From contig NZ_CANMJE010000007.1 of the NCBI RefSeq assembly GCF_947498095.1, positions 1 to 64,000 on the forward strand: a DNA stretch of 64,000 nucleotides. The letters are read 5' to 3'. Source of the stretch: an uncultured Shimia sp. (GTDB taxonomy: Bacteria > Pseudomonadota > Alphaproteobacteria > Rhodobacterales > Rhodobacteraceae). The notes beneath the pieces were generated by a model. It did not search any database and was not told the DNA's origin. It saw only the letters and a program-made list of their open reading frames with translations. Positions 25,840 through 34,697 of the stretch are shown here, one piece after another. The position numbers were made by a program, and so were the translations under genes. Each line of letters opens with the position of its first letter. Position 1 is the first letter of the stretch.

Positions 25840-27024
25840 ATGGTCAGAGCATTGAACCGCCTTATCGTCGCAATGTTTGCGCTCTGTCTGACCGTTGCAC
25901 AAGTTGCAGCGTTTGAGACAAACGCCAGAGCAGCTTTTGTCATGGACCAGGGTACGGGCACGATACTGCTGTCAAAAAACGCCGATGACCCGCTGCCACC
26001 GGCTTCAATGTCCAAGCTGATGACACTCTACATGGCGTTTGAGGCCGTGCGGGATGGCCGCCTTTCGATGGAAGAGAAACTACCTGTCTCGCAACATGCG
26101 ATGAGCTATGGCGGCTCAACCATGTTTCTTGACACCACGGACAAGGTCAAAGTCACCGATCTGCTGCGTGGGATTATCGTTTTGTCCGGCAATGATGCCT
26201 GCGCGGTGATCGCCGAGTCCCTGTCTCCGGATGGCACCGAAGCCGGATTTGCCCGGTTGATGACCCGCAAAGCACGACAGATGGGTATGAACAGTTCGAC
26301 TTTTGCCAATTCCAACGGCTGGCCTGCGCCGGGTCACCGCATGTCGATGCGTGACCTTGCGATCCTCGCCAACGCGCTGATCACCGAGTTTCCCGAGTTT
26401 TATCCGATGTTTGCGGAGACCGAGTTTGAATTTGACGGTCGTGCACCCGGCAACACGCGCAACCGAAACCCCTTGCTGGGGTTGGGCATTGGCGCAGATG
26501 GGCTAAAGACAGGGCACACCAGCGAGGCTGGTTATGGCCTGGTTGGTTCAGCGCGTCAGGGAAACCGACGCGTGATCTTTGTAATCTCGGGGCTGGATAG
26601 TGCACGTGAGCGCGCTGAGGTTTCCCAACAGATCGTCAACTGGTCATTCCGGCAATTCACGGAAACCCAAGTGTTGGAAAAAGGTCAACGTCTGGGGGAG
26701 GCAGACGTCTGGATGGGAAAGGATCTGCGCGTTCCGCTGGTCGCAGCAAGCGACCTTTCGATCCTTCTGCCAGTTCTGAGTGGAGATGATGTGCCTGCGG
26801 AAATCGTTTATCACGGTCCGGTCGAGGCACCGATCGCAGAAGGCCAGGAATTGGCCAAACTGATCCTGCGCCCCGAAGGTTTGCCAGAACTCCGCGTGCC
26901 GCTGGTGGCCGAGAAATCAGTGAGCACAGGCGGTTTTGGTGTTCGACTTAAGACCGCTGCAGCCGTCCTGATGAAGCAATTTGGCATTGGATCAGAGCAA
27001 GCAGAAACCGAGGATGCTTCGTGA
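25840..27024 (+). CDS. dacC: D-alanyl-D-alanine carboxypeptidase (PBP5/6 type)
   Basis: A 394-residue exported DD-carboxypeptidase that trims the terminal D-Ala of peptidoglycan pentapeptides. The signal peptide is cleaved near VAAFET. The three active-site motifs are present: SMSK (S56, K59), SGN (116-118) and KTG (223-225). The C-terminal third forms the beta-rich stalk of PBP5-type enzymes. It is in an operon with the SPOR protein upstream and overlaps the tmk start. The symbol dacC is the usual family name; dacA would be equally apt. Confidence 0.93.
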   Translation: MVRALNRLIVAMFALCLTVAQVAAFETNARAAFVMDQGTGTILLSKNADDPLPPASMSKLMTLYMAFEAVRDGRLSMEEKLPVSQHAMSYGGSTMFLDTTDKVKVTDLLRGIIVLSGNDACAVIAESLSPDGTEAGFARLMTRKARQMGMNSSTFANSNGWPAPGHRMSMRDLAILANALITEFPEFYPMFAETEFEFDGRAPGNTRNRNPLLGLGIGADGLKTGHTSEAGYGLVGSARQGNRRVIFVISGLDSARERAEVSQQIVNWSFRQFTETQVLEKGQRLGEADVWMGKDLRVPLVAASDLSILLPVLSGDDVPAEIVYHGPVEAPIAEGQELAKLILRPEGLPELRVPLVAEKSVSTGGFGVRLKTAAAVLMKQFGIGSEQAETEDAS

Positions 27025-27647
27025 ACGGAATAGGCAGCTTCATCACGTTCGAAGGCATCGATGGGTCCGGCAAGTCAACACAGATCAAGCGTCTGGCCGA
27101 AACCCTGAAACAGTCCGGGCGGGACGTTGTTTTAACGCGCGAACCTGGCGGGTCCCCGGGTGCAGAAGACATTCGAAAACTCGTGCTCGAAGGCGACCCG
27201 GATCGTTGGTCTGCCGAAACCGAAATCCTGTTGTTCACCGCGGCACGCCGAGACCATCTTGAGCGTACTATCCTACCTGCACTTGCGGCTGGAAAAATCG
27301 TGCTTTGCGACCGTTTTGCGGATAGTACCCGGATGTATCAGGGCCTGTCGCGGGGTGATTTGCGTCATATCGTGGATCAGCTCCACAGCTTGATGATTGG
27401 GCGTGAACCCGATCTGACCATTCTGATCGATATGGACCCAGCCACGGGGCTTGCCCGCGCCAAGTCGCGTCAAACGGCCGAGGAACGGTTTGAGGATTTT
27501 GGTCAAGGCCTGCAAGAACAGATGCGCAAAGGCTTTCTGAATCTGGCACAGCAGTTTCCAGACCGGTTCCGTGTCATTGATGGCGAACAAGACGCGGATG
27601 CCGTTGCCAGCGATATCGCGAACGCCGTCCTGTCGGGGCTGGCATGA
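27021..27647 (+). CDS. tmk: thymidylate kinase
   Basis: A 208-residue dTMP kinase that makes dTDP for DNA synthesis. The P-loop EGIDGSGKST is at residues 11-20, the DRFADS motif is in the middle, and a lid-like QTAEERFEDF segment follows. The length is normal. The GTG start overlaps the dac stop (GTGA), and the stop overlaps the holB start (ATGA), so it is translationally coupled on both sides, an arrangement familiar in Rhodobacteraceae. Confidence 0.96.
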   Translation: MNGIGSFITFEGIDGSGKSTQIKRLAETLKQSGRDVVLTREPGGSPGAEDIRKLVLEGDPDRWSAETEILLFTAARRDHLERTILPALAAGKIVLCDRFADSTRMYQGLSRGDLRHIVDQLHSLMIGREPDLTILIDMDPATGLARAKSRQTAEERFEDFGQGLQEQMRKGFLNLAQQFPDRFRVIDGEQDADAVASDIANAVLSGLA

Positions 27648-28774
27648 GCGGCACCGGCGATCTTCCCGAGGCAGACCGGATCGAAGGCGCACCGCATCCC
27701 CGCGAAACACTGCAGATTTTTGGTAAATCACAGGCAGAAGCAGACTTTCTTGAAGCCTTCAATTCTAACCGTTTGCACCATGCCTGGCTGATGACCGGGC
27801 CGCGCGGTGTCGGCAAAGCCACATTGGCATGGCGCATAGCGCGGTTTTTGCTGGCCACGCCGGTTTCCCAAGGTGGTGGCCTTTTTGATGATGCCCCACC
27901 CGTCTATGATACCTTGGACATTGCCGCAGATCATCCGGTCACACGTCGCATCCTGGCCAAATCAGAGCCGGGATTGTTTTCCATTACCCGCAGCGTGAAT
28001 GAAAAGACCGGCAAACTGCGTGATATGATCGTGGTCGACGACATTCGCAAATTGACCCATTTTCTCACGCTCTCAGCCACCGAAGGCGGACGCCGCGTGG
28101 TGATCGTGGATGCAGCGGACGATATGAATGCCAACGCGGCCAATGCGCTGTTGAAAATGCTCGAAGAGCCGCCTGCCCTGACCACGATGCTGTTGATTTC
28201 TCATCAACCATCTCGGTTGTTGCCCACCATCCGGTCAAGATGCCGCGAACTACGGCTCGGCCCGCTGGGCCCTGACGACATGCGCGCCGCGTTGGATCAG
28301 GCCGATATGGGGCCTGAAGACTCTCCTGCGCTTGCCGCGTTGGCCGACGGCTCGGTAGGCGAGGCCATTCGTCTGACCCAATTGGGCGGACTTGCGATGT
28401 ATCAGGAGATTATCGCGATTTTTGCGGGGTTGCCGCGTCCTGATCGAACACGTGCTCTCAAATTGGCCGAGGCAGCTGCCACACGCGGGGCCGAAGCGCG
28501 ATTTGAAATGCTGCTGACAATGTTCGATACATTTCTTGCCCGACTGGCCCGCACGGGCGCCACTGGCAGCGCCCCGGTGCCAGAAGCCGCAGACGGGGAA
28601 ACCCAGTTGTTGTTGCGACTGTCAGAAACACCGCACAAGGCCCGCGCATGGGCCAATGTCGCACAAGAAATTTCGGGGCGGACGCGTCACGGTCAGGCGG
28701 TCAACCTTGACCCTGCCGCGCTAGTTCTAGATACGGTTTTTAAAATCACTGAAACCGCATCTTCCAGGCCATGA
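27644..28774 (+). CDS. holB: DNA polymerase III subunit delta'
   Basis: A 376-residue clamp-loader subunit. It carries the P-loop GPRGVGKAT (52-60), a sensor-like block (VVIVDAADDMNANAANALLKMLEEPP) and SRCRELRLGPL (sensor 1 / SRC motif), all typical of delta'. It works with delta and tau/gamma to load the beta clamp. The usual zinc-binding Cys cluster of E. coli delta' is not obvious, which is common in this lineage. It overlaps tmk upstream and tatD downstream by four bases each. Confidence 0.95.
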   Translation: MSGTGDLPEADRIEGAPHPRETLQIFGKSQAEADFLEAFNSNRLHHAWLMTGPRGVGKATLAWRIARFLLATPVSQGGGLFDDAPPVYDTLDIAADHPVTRRILAKSEPGLFSITRSVNEKTGKLRDMIVVDDIRKLTHFLTLSATEGGRRVVIVDAADDMNANAANALLKMLEEPPALTTMLLISHQPSRLLPTIRSRCRELRLGPLGPDDMRAALDQADMGPEDSPALAALADGSVGEAIRLTQLGGLAMYQEIIAIFAGLPRPDRTRALKLAEAAATRGAEARFEMLLTMFDTFLARLARTGATGSAPVPEAADGETQLLLRLSETPHKARAWANVAQEISGRTRHGQAVNLDPAALVLDTVFKITETASSRP

Positions 28775-29577
28775 CCGAAACTCCACAGATTACTGACAGC
28801 CATTGCCATCTCGATTTTCCCGATTTTGACGGGCAATTGGATGACATCGTTCAACGCGCGAAAGAGGCCGGTGTCACACGCATGGTGACGATCTGCACCC
28901 GCCTGCGCAATGAGCCGCAAGTGCGCGCCATTGCCGAGGCGCACGCTCCTGTATTCTACGCCGCAGGTACCCACCCGATGAGCGCGGCCGACGAACCGAT
29001 CGCCTCGTTGGAGGACCTGATAACCCTGGCTCAACACCCAAAATTTGTCGGCATTGGTGAGACCGGCCTCGACTATCACTACACTGCTGAAAGCAAAGAC
29101 ATTCAGCAGCAATCCTTGCGCATCCACATCGCGGCAGCGCGTGAAACCGGCCTGCCGCTGATAATCCATTCCCGTGACGCAGACGAGGACATGGCCCAAA
29201 TCCTCTCCGAAGAACATGCCAAGGGGGCCTATTCTTGCGTCATGCATTGCTACAGCTCTGGCCCCGACCTGGCCAAAACTGCCGTCGACTTGGGCTTTTA
29301 CCTGTCCATGTCTGGCATCGCCGCTTTCCCACGCAGTCAGGACGTGCGTGATATCTTTGCGGCCGCACCTGTGGATCGCATTCTCGTGGAAACCGATGCG
29401 CCTTACCTTGCACCGCCTCCATATCGCGGCAAACGCAATGAACCCGCCTATACCGCCCACACTGCCCGTGTAGGGGCCGAGGTCTTTGGCATGAATTATC
29501 CGACATTTGCCGCACAGACCCAATCCAATTTCGACCGCCTCTTCACCAAGGCCGCTCAGTACGCGGTGCCTGCATGA
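28771..29577 (+). CDS. TatD-family metal-dependent hydrolase (YcfH type)
   Basis: A 268-residue TIM-barrel hydrolase. The metal ligands fit the TatD family: DSHCHLDF (H11, H13), GIGETGLDYHY, PLIIHSRDAD, CYSSG in place of the usual HCFSG, and VETDAPYL near the C-terminus. Members are DNases, with roles in DNA repair or D-Tyr-tRNA processing, and this one is placed in the conserved tmk-holB-tatD operon. It overlaps its neighbours by ATGA on each side. Confidence 0.94.
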   Translation: MTETPQITDSHCHLDFPDFDGQLDDIVQRAKEAGVTRMVTICTRLRNEPQVRAIAEAHAPVFYAAGTHPMSAADEPIASLEDLITLAQHPKFVGIGETGLDYHYTAESKDIQQQSLRIHIAAARETGLPLIIHSRDADEDMAQILSEEHAKGAYSCVMHCYSSGPDLAKTAVDLGFYLSMSGIAAFPRSQDVRDIFAAAPVDRILVETDAPYLAPPPYRGKRNEPAYTAHTARVGAEVFGMNYPTFAAQTQSNFDRLFTKAAQYAVPA

Positions 29578-30374
29578 GCGCGCGGCTCACCTTTACCATT
29601 CTCGGTTGCGGCTCGTCTGGCGGCGTTCCGCGCCTCGGTGGTCATTGGGGTGATTGCGACCCCGCAAACCCCAAGAACCGCCGCCAACGGTGCTCGATGC
29701 TGATCGAACGTCAGACCGAGGCCGGCAAAACCACTGTGCTGATCGACACCTCGCCTGACATGAGGGCGCAGCTTCTGGACGCCGAAGTCGGACGCCTTGA
29801 CGCTGTGGTCTACACCCATTCGCATGCGGACCACGTGCATGGCATCGACGATCTTCGCATGGTTGTCTTTAACATGCGGCAACGCTTGCCCGTCTGGGCC
29901 GATGGCGACACTCAAAATGCGCTCTATTCCCGTTTTGGGTATGCCTTCATGCAACCCGAAGGCTCGCCCTACCCGCCCATTTTGGACATGTATACGATTG
30001 ATGGCGATGTTGAGATCACTGGCGAAGGCGGCACAATCACTCTGACACCAATCACGGTTGGTCACGGCAGCATCGACGCGCTGGGATTTCGGGTGAACGA
30101 TCTGTGCTACATGCCCGACGTGGCCGAGATCTATGACGACGCGTGGCTGCAGCTTCAGGGGCTGGACTATTGGGTGTTAGACACCCTGCGCCGCTCACCG
30201 CACCCGACGCATTCGCATCTGGAAAACTCGCTGAAATGGATTGAACAGGCTGCCCCCAAGCGCGCGGTGCTGACCAACATGCATATCGATCTGGATCATG
30301 CGACGCTCGAGGCTGAAACCCCTGACCACATCAGCGTGGCCTATGACGGGATGAAGATCGTTTATGACGACTGA
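29574..30374 (+). CDS. MBL-fold metal-dependent hydrolase (PhnP-like)
   Basis: A 266-residue metallo-beta-lactamase-fold hydrolase. It shows the N-terminal ILGCGSSGGVPR motif and the metal-binding THSHADHVHGIDDLR, with a later H in THSHLE. PhnP-type members hydrolyse cyclic phosphodiesters, but the substrate here is unknown. It is the last gene of the coupled tmk-holB-tatD series and overlaps tatD by four bases. The AEC transporter gene follows after 21 bases. Confidence 0.92.
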   Translation: MSARLTFTILGCGSSGGVPRLGGHWGDCDPANPKNRRQRCSMLIERQTEAGKTTVLIDTSPDMRAQLLDAEVGRLDAVVYTHSHADHVHGIDDLRMVVFNMRQRLPVWADGDTQNALYSRFGYAFMQPEGSPYPPILDMYTIDGDVEITGEGGTITLTPITVGHGSIDALGFRVNDLCYMPDVAEIYDDAWLQLQGLDYWVLDTLRRSPHPTHSHLENSLKWIEQAAPKRAVLTNMHIDLDHATLEAETPDHISVAYDGMKIVYDD

Positions 30375-30395
30375 TCCAGATATCCAAGGCACCTC

Positions 30396-31325
30396 ATGCA
30401 GGCGCTGATCGACGTTATCCTGCCGGTCTTTTTCGTGATTGGCTTTGGCTATCTCGCCGCCTGGCGCGGGTTTCTGAGCGAACTTCATATTGATGGCATC
30501 ATGAAGTATGCCACCAATTTTGCGGTCCCGGTTTTGTTGTTCCGTGCGATTTCGCAACTGGATCTGAGTGCCGAGTTTGACGGAGCACTTCTCAGCAGCT
30601 TTTATGCCGGGGCCATCGTGTCGTTTGCCGCTGGTATGCTTGGCGCGCGATACTTCTTTCGCCGCGATTGGGAAGACGCGGTGGCCATCGGCTTTGTTTG
30701 CCTCTTTTCCAATTCACTGCTGCTGGGCCTCGCGATCACCGAACGTGCCTATGGCGCACAAGCCCTGGCTGGGAACTATGCCATTGTCGCGATCCATGCC
30801 CCATTCTGCTATGGGGTCGGCATCACGGTGATGGAGATTGTCCGCGCCCGAGGCAGATCCCCCCTCAAGGTGGTACCAACGGTCTTGCGGGCCATGTTCT
30901 CAAACGCGCTGATCCTTGGTATTTCTTTGGGTTTCATCGTCAATCTAGGCCAGGTGCCTGTTCCCGTGACCTTCAGTGTCTCGGTCGACATGATCACCCG
31001 CTCTGCTCTGCCCGTGGCTCTGTTTGCAATGGGCGGCATCCTGTTTCGCTATCGCCCCGAAGGCGACATGCGCACCATCTTGTATTGCTGCGCTGTTTCC
31101 CTTGTTCTTCACCCCACCATTGTCTGGACGCTGGGCAGCGCACAAGGGCTGGATCGAGACAGTTTCCGCTCAGCCGTTCTGACCGCCTCAATGGCACCGG
31201 GGGTCAATGCCTATTTGTTTGCCTCGATGTATGGCCGCGCCCAGCGCGTTGCCGCCTCGACCGTGTTGATCGCGACCGCGGCTTCAATCCTCACGATCTG
31301 GCTCTGGCTCTTTGCTCTGCCTTGA
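30396..31325 (+). CDS. AEC-family transporter
   Basis: A 309-residue inner-membrane protein with about ten helices in two repeats, matching the auxin efflux carrier family. Recognisable parts are the opening LIDVILPVFFVIGFGYLAAWRG and the mid-protein SNSLLLGLAI, plus ASMAPGVNAYLFASMYG near the end. Bacterial members export or import organic acids such as malate, but no substrate can be read here. It probably shares the transcript of the upstream MBL hydrolase, given the 21-base gap. Confidence 0.92.
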   Translation: MQALIDVILPVFFVIGFGYLAAWRGFLSELHIDGIMKYATNFAVPVLLFRAISQLDLSAEFDGALLSSFYAGAIVSFAAGMLGARYFFRRDWEDAVAIGFVCLFSNSLLLGLAITERAYGAQALAGNYAIVAIHAPFCYGVGITVMEIVRARGRSPLKVVPTVLRAMFSNALILGISLGFIVNLGQVPVPVTFSVSVDMITRSALPVALFAMGGILFRYRPEGDMRTILYCCAVSLVLHPTIVWTLGSAQGLDRDSFRSAVLTASMAPGVNAYLFASMYGRAQRVAASTVLIATAASILTIWLWLFALP

Positions 31326-31398
31326 CCTCGCGGTCCCGTGACTTGCCGAATTGCACCTCTGCCCCCATCTTGGGCTTGCGCAAGAACAGGAGGCCCCA

Positions 31399-32049
31399 AT
31401 GCCCGATCCCATCCGAGTTGATGTTATCTCAGACGTTGTCTGCCCGTGGTGCATTGTCGGCTTTCGCCAGTTGCAACAGGCAGCTGAAGCCACCGACATT
31501 GAGATTGAAACCTATTGGCATCCGTTTGAGTTGAATTCTGACATGCCGCCGGAAGGTGAAAACCTGCGCGAGCACATCATGCGCAAATACGGCAGCACGC
31601 CAGAACAGTCCCAAAAGGCGCGCGATCAGCTGGCCGCCATTGGCACACCACTGGGTATCGATTTTCAATTCCGCGACGAGAGCAAAATCGTCAACACGTT
31701 TCAAGCGCATCAGCTTTTGCACTGGGCCCAGGAAGCTGGCAAATCGCAAGATCTGAAACTGGCCCTGTTCGATGCCTATTTCACCAACGGGTTGGATGTG
31801 TCTACGTCTGAGGTTCTGGCAGATACCGCTGCCTCAGTCGGCATGGATCAGTCCGAGGCGCTGCAAGTTCTTAGTGACCAGCGCTATGCCGAAGCGGTTC
31901 GGGAAAAACAAAGCTTTTGGACGTCACGCGGCGTGTCCAGCGTACCAACGATGGTGTTTGACGCGCGCCACGCGACCGCGGGCGCGCAAGGGGCAGAGAC
32001 TTTTGCCAAGGTTCTTACGCATCTGTCGCAATCAGCCGGAGCGGCATGA
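31399..32049 (+). CDS. DsbA-family oxidoreductase (FrnE-like)
   Basis: A 216-residue cytoplasmic thioredoxin-fold protein. The active-site CPWC follows DVISDVVCPWCIVG, and a cis-Pro motif VSSVPTMVF lies near residue 180, as in FrnE/2-hydroxychromene isomerase-type DsbA proteins. There is no signal peptide. The start at 31399 has an AGGAGG site; the frame extends upstream but without support. Relatives take part in oxidative-stress resistance. It is convergent with the PAP2 gene. Confidence 0.93.
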   Translation: MPDPIRVDVISDVVCPWCIVGFRQLQQAAEATDIEIETYWHPFELNSDMPPEGENLREHIMRKYGSTPEQSQKARDQLAAIGTPLGIDFQFRDESKIVNTFQAHQLLHWAQEAGKSQDLKLALFDAYFTNGLDVSTSEVLADTAASVGMDQSEALQVLSDQRYAEAVREKQSFWTSRGVSSVPTMVFDARHATAGAQGAETFAKVLTHLSQSAGAA

Positions 32050-32072
32050 AACGTTCTTAAGAGACTCAGTTG

Positions 32073-33137
32073 CTATGAGCGCCCAGATTTGCTGTCCAGT
32101 GCGACCAATCGCTTGGATAGCATCCAGACCAAGACAGCGATGAGCGCGCCGAAGTAGCCATCAATCGCGTAGTGCCAAGCCAGCATCACAGAGCCGATCA
32201 AAATGATCGACAGAAACGCCAGCATCGCGCGCCCCGCCCAGCGCCCAAAACTAAAGGCGTAGAGAGTCATCAGGACGGTTGAGGCAACATGCATGCTTGG
32301 CATCGCGGAAATCCCATTGATGGTCCCTTCGGCGACATAACCTTTCCAAAGCATTTCGTGCACATCAAGCGCCCAGATCGTGCCGCTTTGGTTGAAGGAT
32401 TTCAGAGCGTCTGTCAGGGCGACAAAGTCCGTTCCCAGCCCCATACGCTCGAAATAGACCGGCCCCGCTGAAGAGAACACCGTGGCCAGTACGTTACCGC
32501 CGAGGAACCAGACCAAAACGGTCGACACGAGGAACGTCGAAGCGGCTTGGCGATTAATTTTCGTGAAACATGCAAAGATCAGCAAGAAGTACATCATGAA
32601 GAACCACCAGTGATAGGCGACGTTGATCACGGTCGCCACCAAAGGCGTGCCCATCAATCCCAACACGAGCTTGTATGGATCCACTCCAAAGTGCAGGGCC
32701 CGATCCCATTCGGCAAAAGTCACGTCCCAAGAAAACGGCACCAACTGCGGAATTGCACTCTTTAGAAACGTGAATGACCCGATGAAAAAGACAAAGCACA
32801 TCAGCGCCAGCGACCCTGTGGCCATCCGCTCCCAATCGAGAAAAATCGACTTAGCATCGGCTATCATGCGCTGGATCGGGCGTTCTGGGCGAACGATCAG
32901 GGCCAAATAGGCAAAATGCAAAATGAGCAGCAGAGTGAGAGTAACTGGAACCAATTGAAAGCACACCGACATCAAGGCATGAAAAGTATGCAGTTCGAAT
33001 GGAATACCCAACACGCGGCTGACCAAAAAGGCTGCAAAAGTTTGCAATGCAACGCATGCAATCAGCAGCCGGTTCTTTTGAACAAAGCGCGGCACACCAT
33101 TGGAAGAGGTCTGCGCAAAGTCTGCTTGCATCGTCAT
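32073..33137 (-). CDS. PAP2-superfamily membrane phosphatase
   Basis: A 354-residue protein with about eight membrane helices. The phosphatase motifs SAMPSMHVAST and AWHYAIDGYFG near the C-terminus match the second and third PAP2/inositolphosphotransferase motifs, so it may be a lipid phosphatase or a lipid head-group transferase. Its 5' leader can fold so that the ribosome site is paired (see 33142-33169). This is the last chromosomal gene before the island: the tRNA-derived repeat begins 143 bases beyond its start codon. Confidence 0.88.
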   Translation of the reverse strand: MTMQADFAQTSSNGVPRFVQKNRLLIACVALQTFAAFLVSRVLGIPFELHTFHALMSVCFQLVPVTLTLLLILHFAYLALIVRPERPIQRMIADAKSIFLDWERMATGSLALMCFVFFIGSFTFLKSAIPQLVPFSWDVTFAEWDRALHFGVDPYKLVLGLMGTPLVATVINVAYHWWFFMMYFLLIFACFTKINRQAASTFLVSTVLVWFLGGNVLATVFSSAGPVYFERMGLGTDFVALTDALKSFNQSGTIWALDVHEMLWKGYVAEGTINGISAMPSMHVASTVLMTLYAFSFGRWAGRAMLAFLSIILIGSVMLAWHYAIDGYFGALIAVLVWMLSKRLVALDSKSGRS

Positions 33138-33141
33138 GAAT

Positions 33142-33169
33142 TCATCTCCGGTACTCGAGTTGGAGATGA
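33142..33169 (-). promoter_or_regulatory. leader hairpin that sequesters the ribosome site of the PAP2 gene
   Basis: In the minus-strand mRNA, TCATCTCC (33169-33162) can pair perfectly with GGAGATGA (33149-33142) over a 12-base loop. GGAGAT is the only Shine-Dalgarno-like sequence, placed about five to ten bases before the ATG at 33137. A hairpin covering it could limit translation. Confidence 0.45.
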
Positions 33170-33279
33170 TTATCCAAAAAAATGGGGCAAGGATGCGGCG
33201 CTATTGGGAAAGTATTGCGCTCAAACGCACCTCGGAGAACATCTCTCGAAGCTCAAAGAACCTAATGTTTTCGGAGAGT

Positions 33280-33295
33280 TGGTGCGGCCGAGAAG
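33280..33295. other. left attachment site of the island (16-bp tRNA-Leu 3'-end repeat)
   Basis: TGGTGCGGCCGAGAAG is identical to 59325-59340, the 3' terminus of tRNA-Leu(GAG) with its CCA. Bases on both sides differ. A short copy of a tRNA end next to a P4-type integrase is the standard mark of an element inserted in a tRNA gene. The integrase begins 113 bases away. Confidence 0.85.
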
Positions 33296-33401
33296 CACCC
33301 GACTACAGAAACACCGAACAACGTCAGTAGGCATTTACCTTGTAAATAAGAACTTTTCGCTTATGACGATAGGCAACGGGCGTTACTATTTTAGATTTGG
33401 T

Positions 33402-33422
33402 GGTAGACATGGCGGTAGACAA
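33402..33422 (+). repeat. candidate arm-type integrase sites, left end
   Basis: GGTAGACAT (33402-33410) and GGTAGACAA (33414-33422) are two direct copies 12 bases apart, overlapping the integrase start. A similar pair lies at the right end (59249-59268). Confidence 0.4.
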
Positions 33423-34542
33423 ATTGAGTGCGACGCGGGTCAAGAAATTGGGCCCCGGCAAGCACAGTGACGGTAAGGGGCTATACTTTTGGGTGCGCGG
33501 CGCGACCAAGACTTGGTCTCTGCGGTACACGGATGCGGACGGTCGTCGGCGTGAGAAGTCGCTCGGCGTGTATCCCGAGGTGGATTTGGATAAGGCGCGC
33601 GCGCTTCGTGATGCCGACATTGGTGAGGCGAGGGGCAAGAAGTCGCACACGGTGCGTGTGTGGTTTGGCCGCTGGCTTAAGGCCAACAGGCACGACTTGA
33701 AGGACAGCGGGCGAGCTGGGCGTTGGCTGTCGCCTGTCAAGGTGCATGTGCTGCCCGCCTTGGGTCACCGCGACCTACGCGATCTGACTTTTGACGAGAT
33801 ACTCGCCGTCTTCGATCCGATCTGGCGCACAAAAACATCAGCCAGCAAGAAGGCGCTGGACCGTCTGGGTATGGTGCTACGCTATGCCGAGACCGAATTA
33901 CCCGTCATCGATGTGCGGCTGGTGCCGCGTGTGCGTGAGCGCCTCGGGAACCAGCGCCACACCGTGACCAACATCCCCGCCATGCCATGGGCCGAGGTTC
34001 CGACCCTGTACGCGACTTTGGGCGAGACACCTACAGAACTGGCGTTGCGACTGTTGATCCTGACGGCCTCGCGATCAGCCCCGGTGCGCTTCGGGCGAGA
34101 GGAGCAGTTCGAGGATGGCGTGTGGAGTATACCGGCCGAGAATATGAAGAATAGTAAGCCGTTCAGGATACCGCTGTCAGACGAGAGCCAGCGCGTGATC
34201 GACCTAGCGCGTCCTCTGGCGCGGGATGGGTTCCTGTTCTGCGCCTATCGCGGCAAGCCCATAAGCGACGCGGCGATGGCTAAGTACCTCGCGCGCGAGG
34301 GATACGAGGCGCGGCCCCACGGCTTCCGGTCTTCGTTTCGCGATTGGTGTGAGGAAACCGACGAACCATGGCACCTGTCCGAGACATCTCTCGCCCACAG
34401 CATCGGCAGCAAGACCGAGCGGTCCTATGCGCGCTCCGACTTGCTCGATCAACGCCGCCCGCTCATGCAGCGGTGGGCGGATCACGTCACCAACGCTGAG
34501 AGCGTGCTATTGTTGGAGGCTGGAGAGCCTGCACCAAAATGA
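33409..34542 (+). CDS. int: P4-type tyrosine integrase of the island
   Basis: A 377-residue tyrosine recombinase with an N-terminal DUF4102 arm-binding domain (LSATRVKKLGPGKHSDGKGLYFWV), a core-binding domain and a catalytic domain. The catalytic residues can be followed: Arg in LTASRS, H-x-x-R in HGFRSSFRDW, LAHSIG, and the Tyr in TERSYARSD. Such integrases use the 3' ends of tRNA genes. The ATG at 33409 lies within a GGTAGACATGG sequence that is repeated at the other island end, so integrase may control its own expression. It is the first gene inside the left repeat. Confidence 0.92.
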   Translation: MAVDKLSATRVKKLGPGKHSDGKGLYFWVRGATKTWSLRYTDADGRRREKSLGVYPEVDLDKARALRDADIGEARGKKSHTVRVWFGRWLKANRHDLKDSGRAGRWLSPVKVHVLPALGHRDLRDLTFDEILAVFDPIWRTKTSASKKALDRLGMVLRYAETELPVIDVRLVPRVRERLGNQRHTVTNIPAMPWAEVPTLYATLGETPTELALRLLILTASRSAPVRFGREEQFEDGVWSIPAENMKNSKPFRIPLSDESQRVIDLARPLARDGFLFCAYRGKPISDAAMAKYLAREGYEARPHGFRSSFRDWCEETDEPWHLSETSLAHSIGSKTERSYARSDLLDQRRPLMQRWADHVTNAESVLLLEAGEPAPK

Positions 34543-34631
34543 CTCACGATCCATACTGGACACGACCGAGGGATAGGCTGCCCACTGGGTCAAAGAGGGC
34601 GGACAGCGGACGTTCGTTGCGTTTTGCTCTA

Positions 34632-34656
34632 AGGTCTGCAACGCGGACGAAGCTGC
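34632..34656 (+). repeat. degenerate interspersed repeat copy
   Basis: AAGGTCTGCAACGCGGACGAAGC lies in the short space between the integrase and the AraC-type gene. It differs from the best copy at 11037 at a few positions, mainly TAT to AAC. Confidence 0.4.
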
Positions 34657-34697
34657 CGTCGGGCCTGCCGGGATGGGTGTCTGGTTCGGCGAACAAC

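Noticed and set aside
28693-29523. A 276-codon open frame on the minus strand
   Set aside because: Antisense to the TatD-family gene in a coupled core operon.
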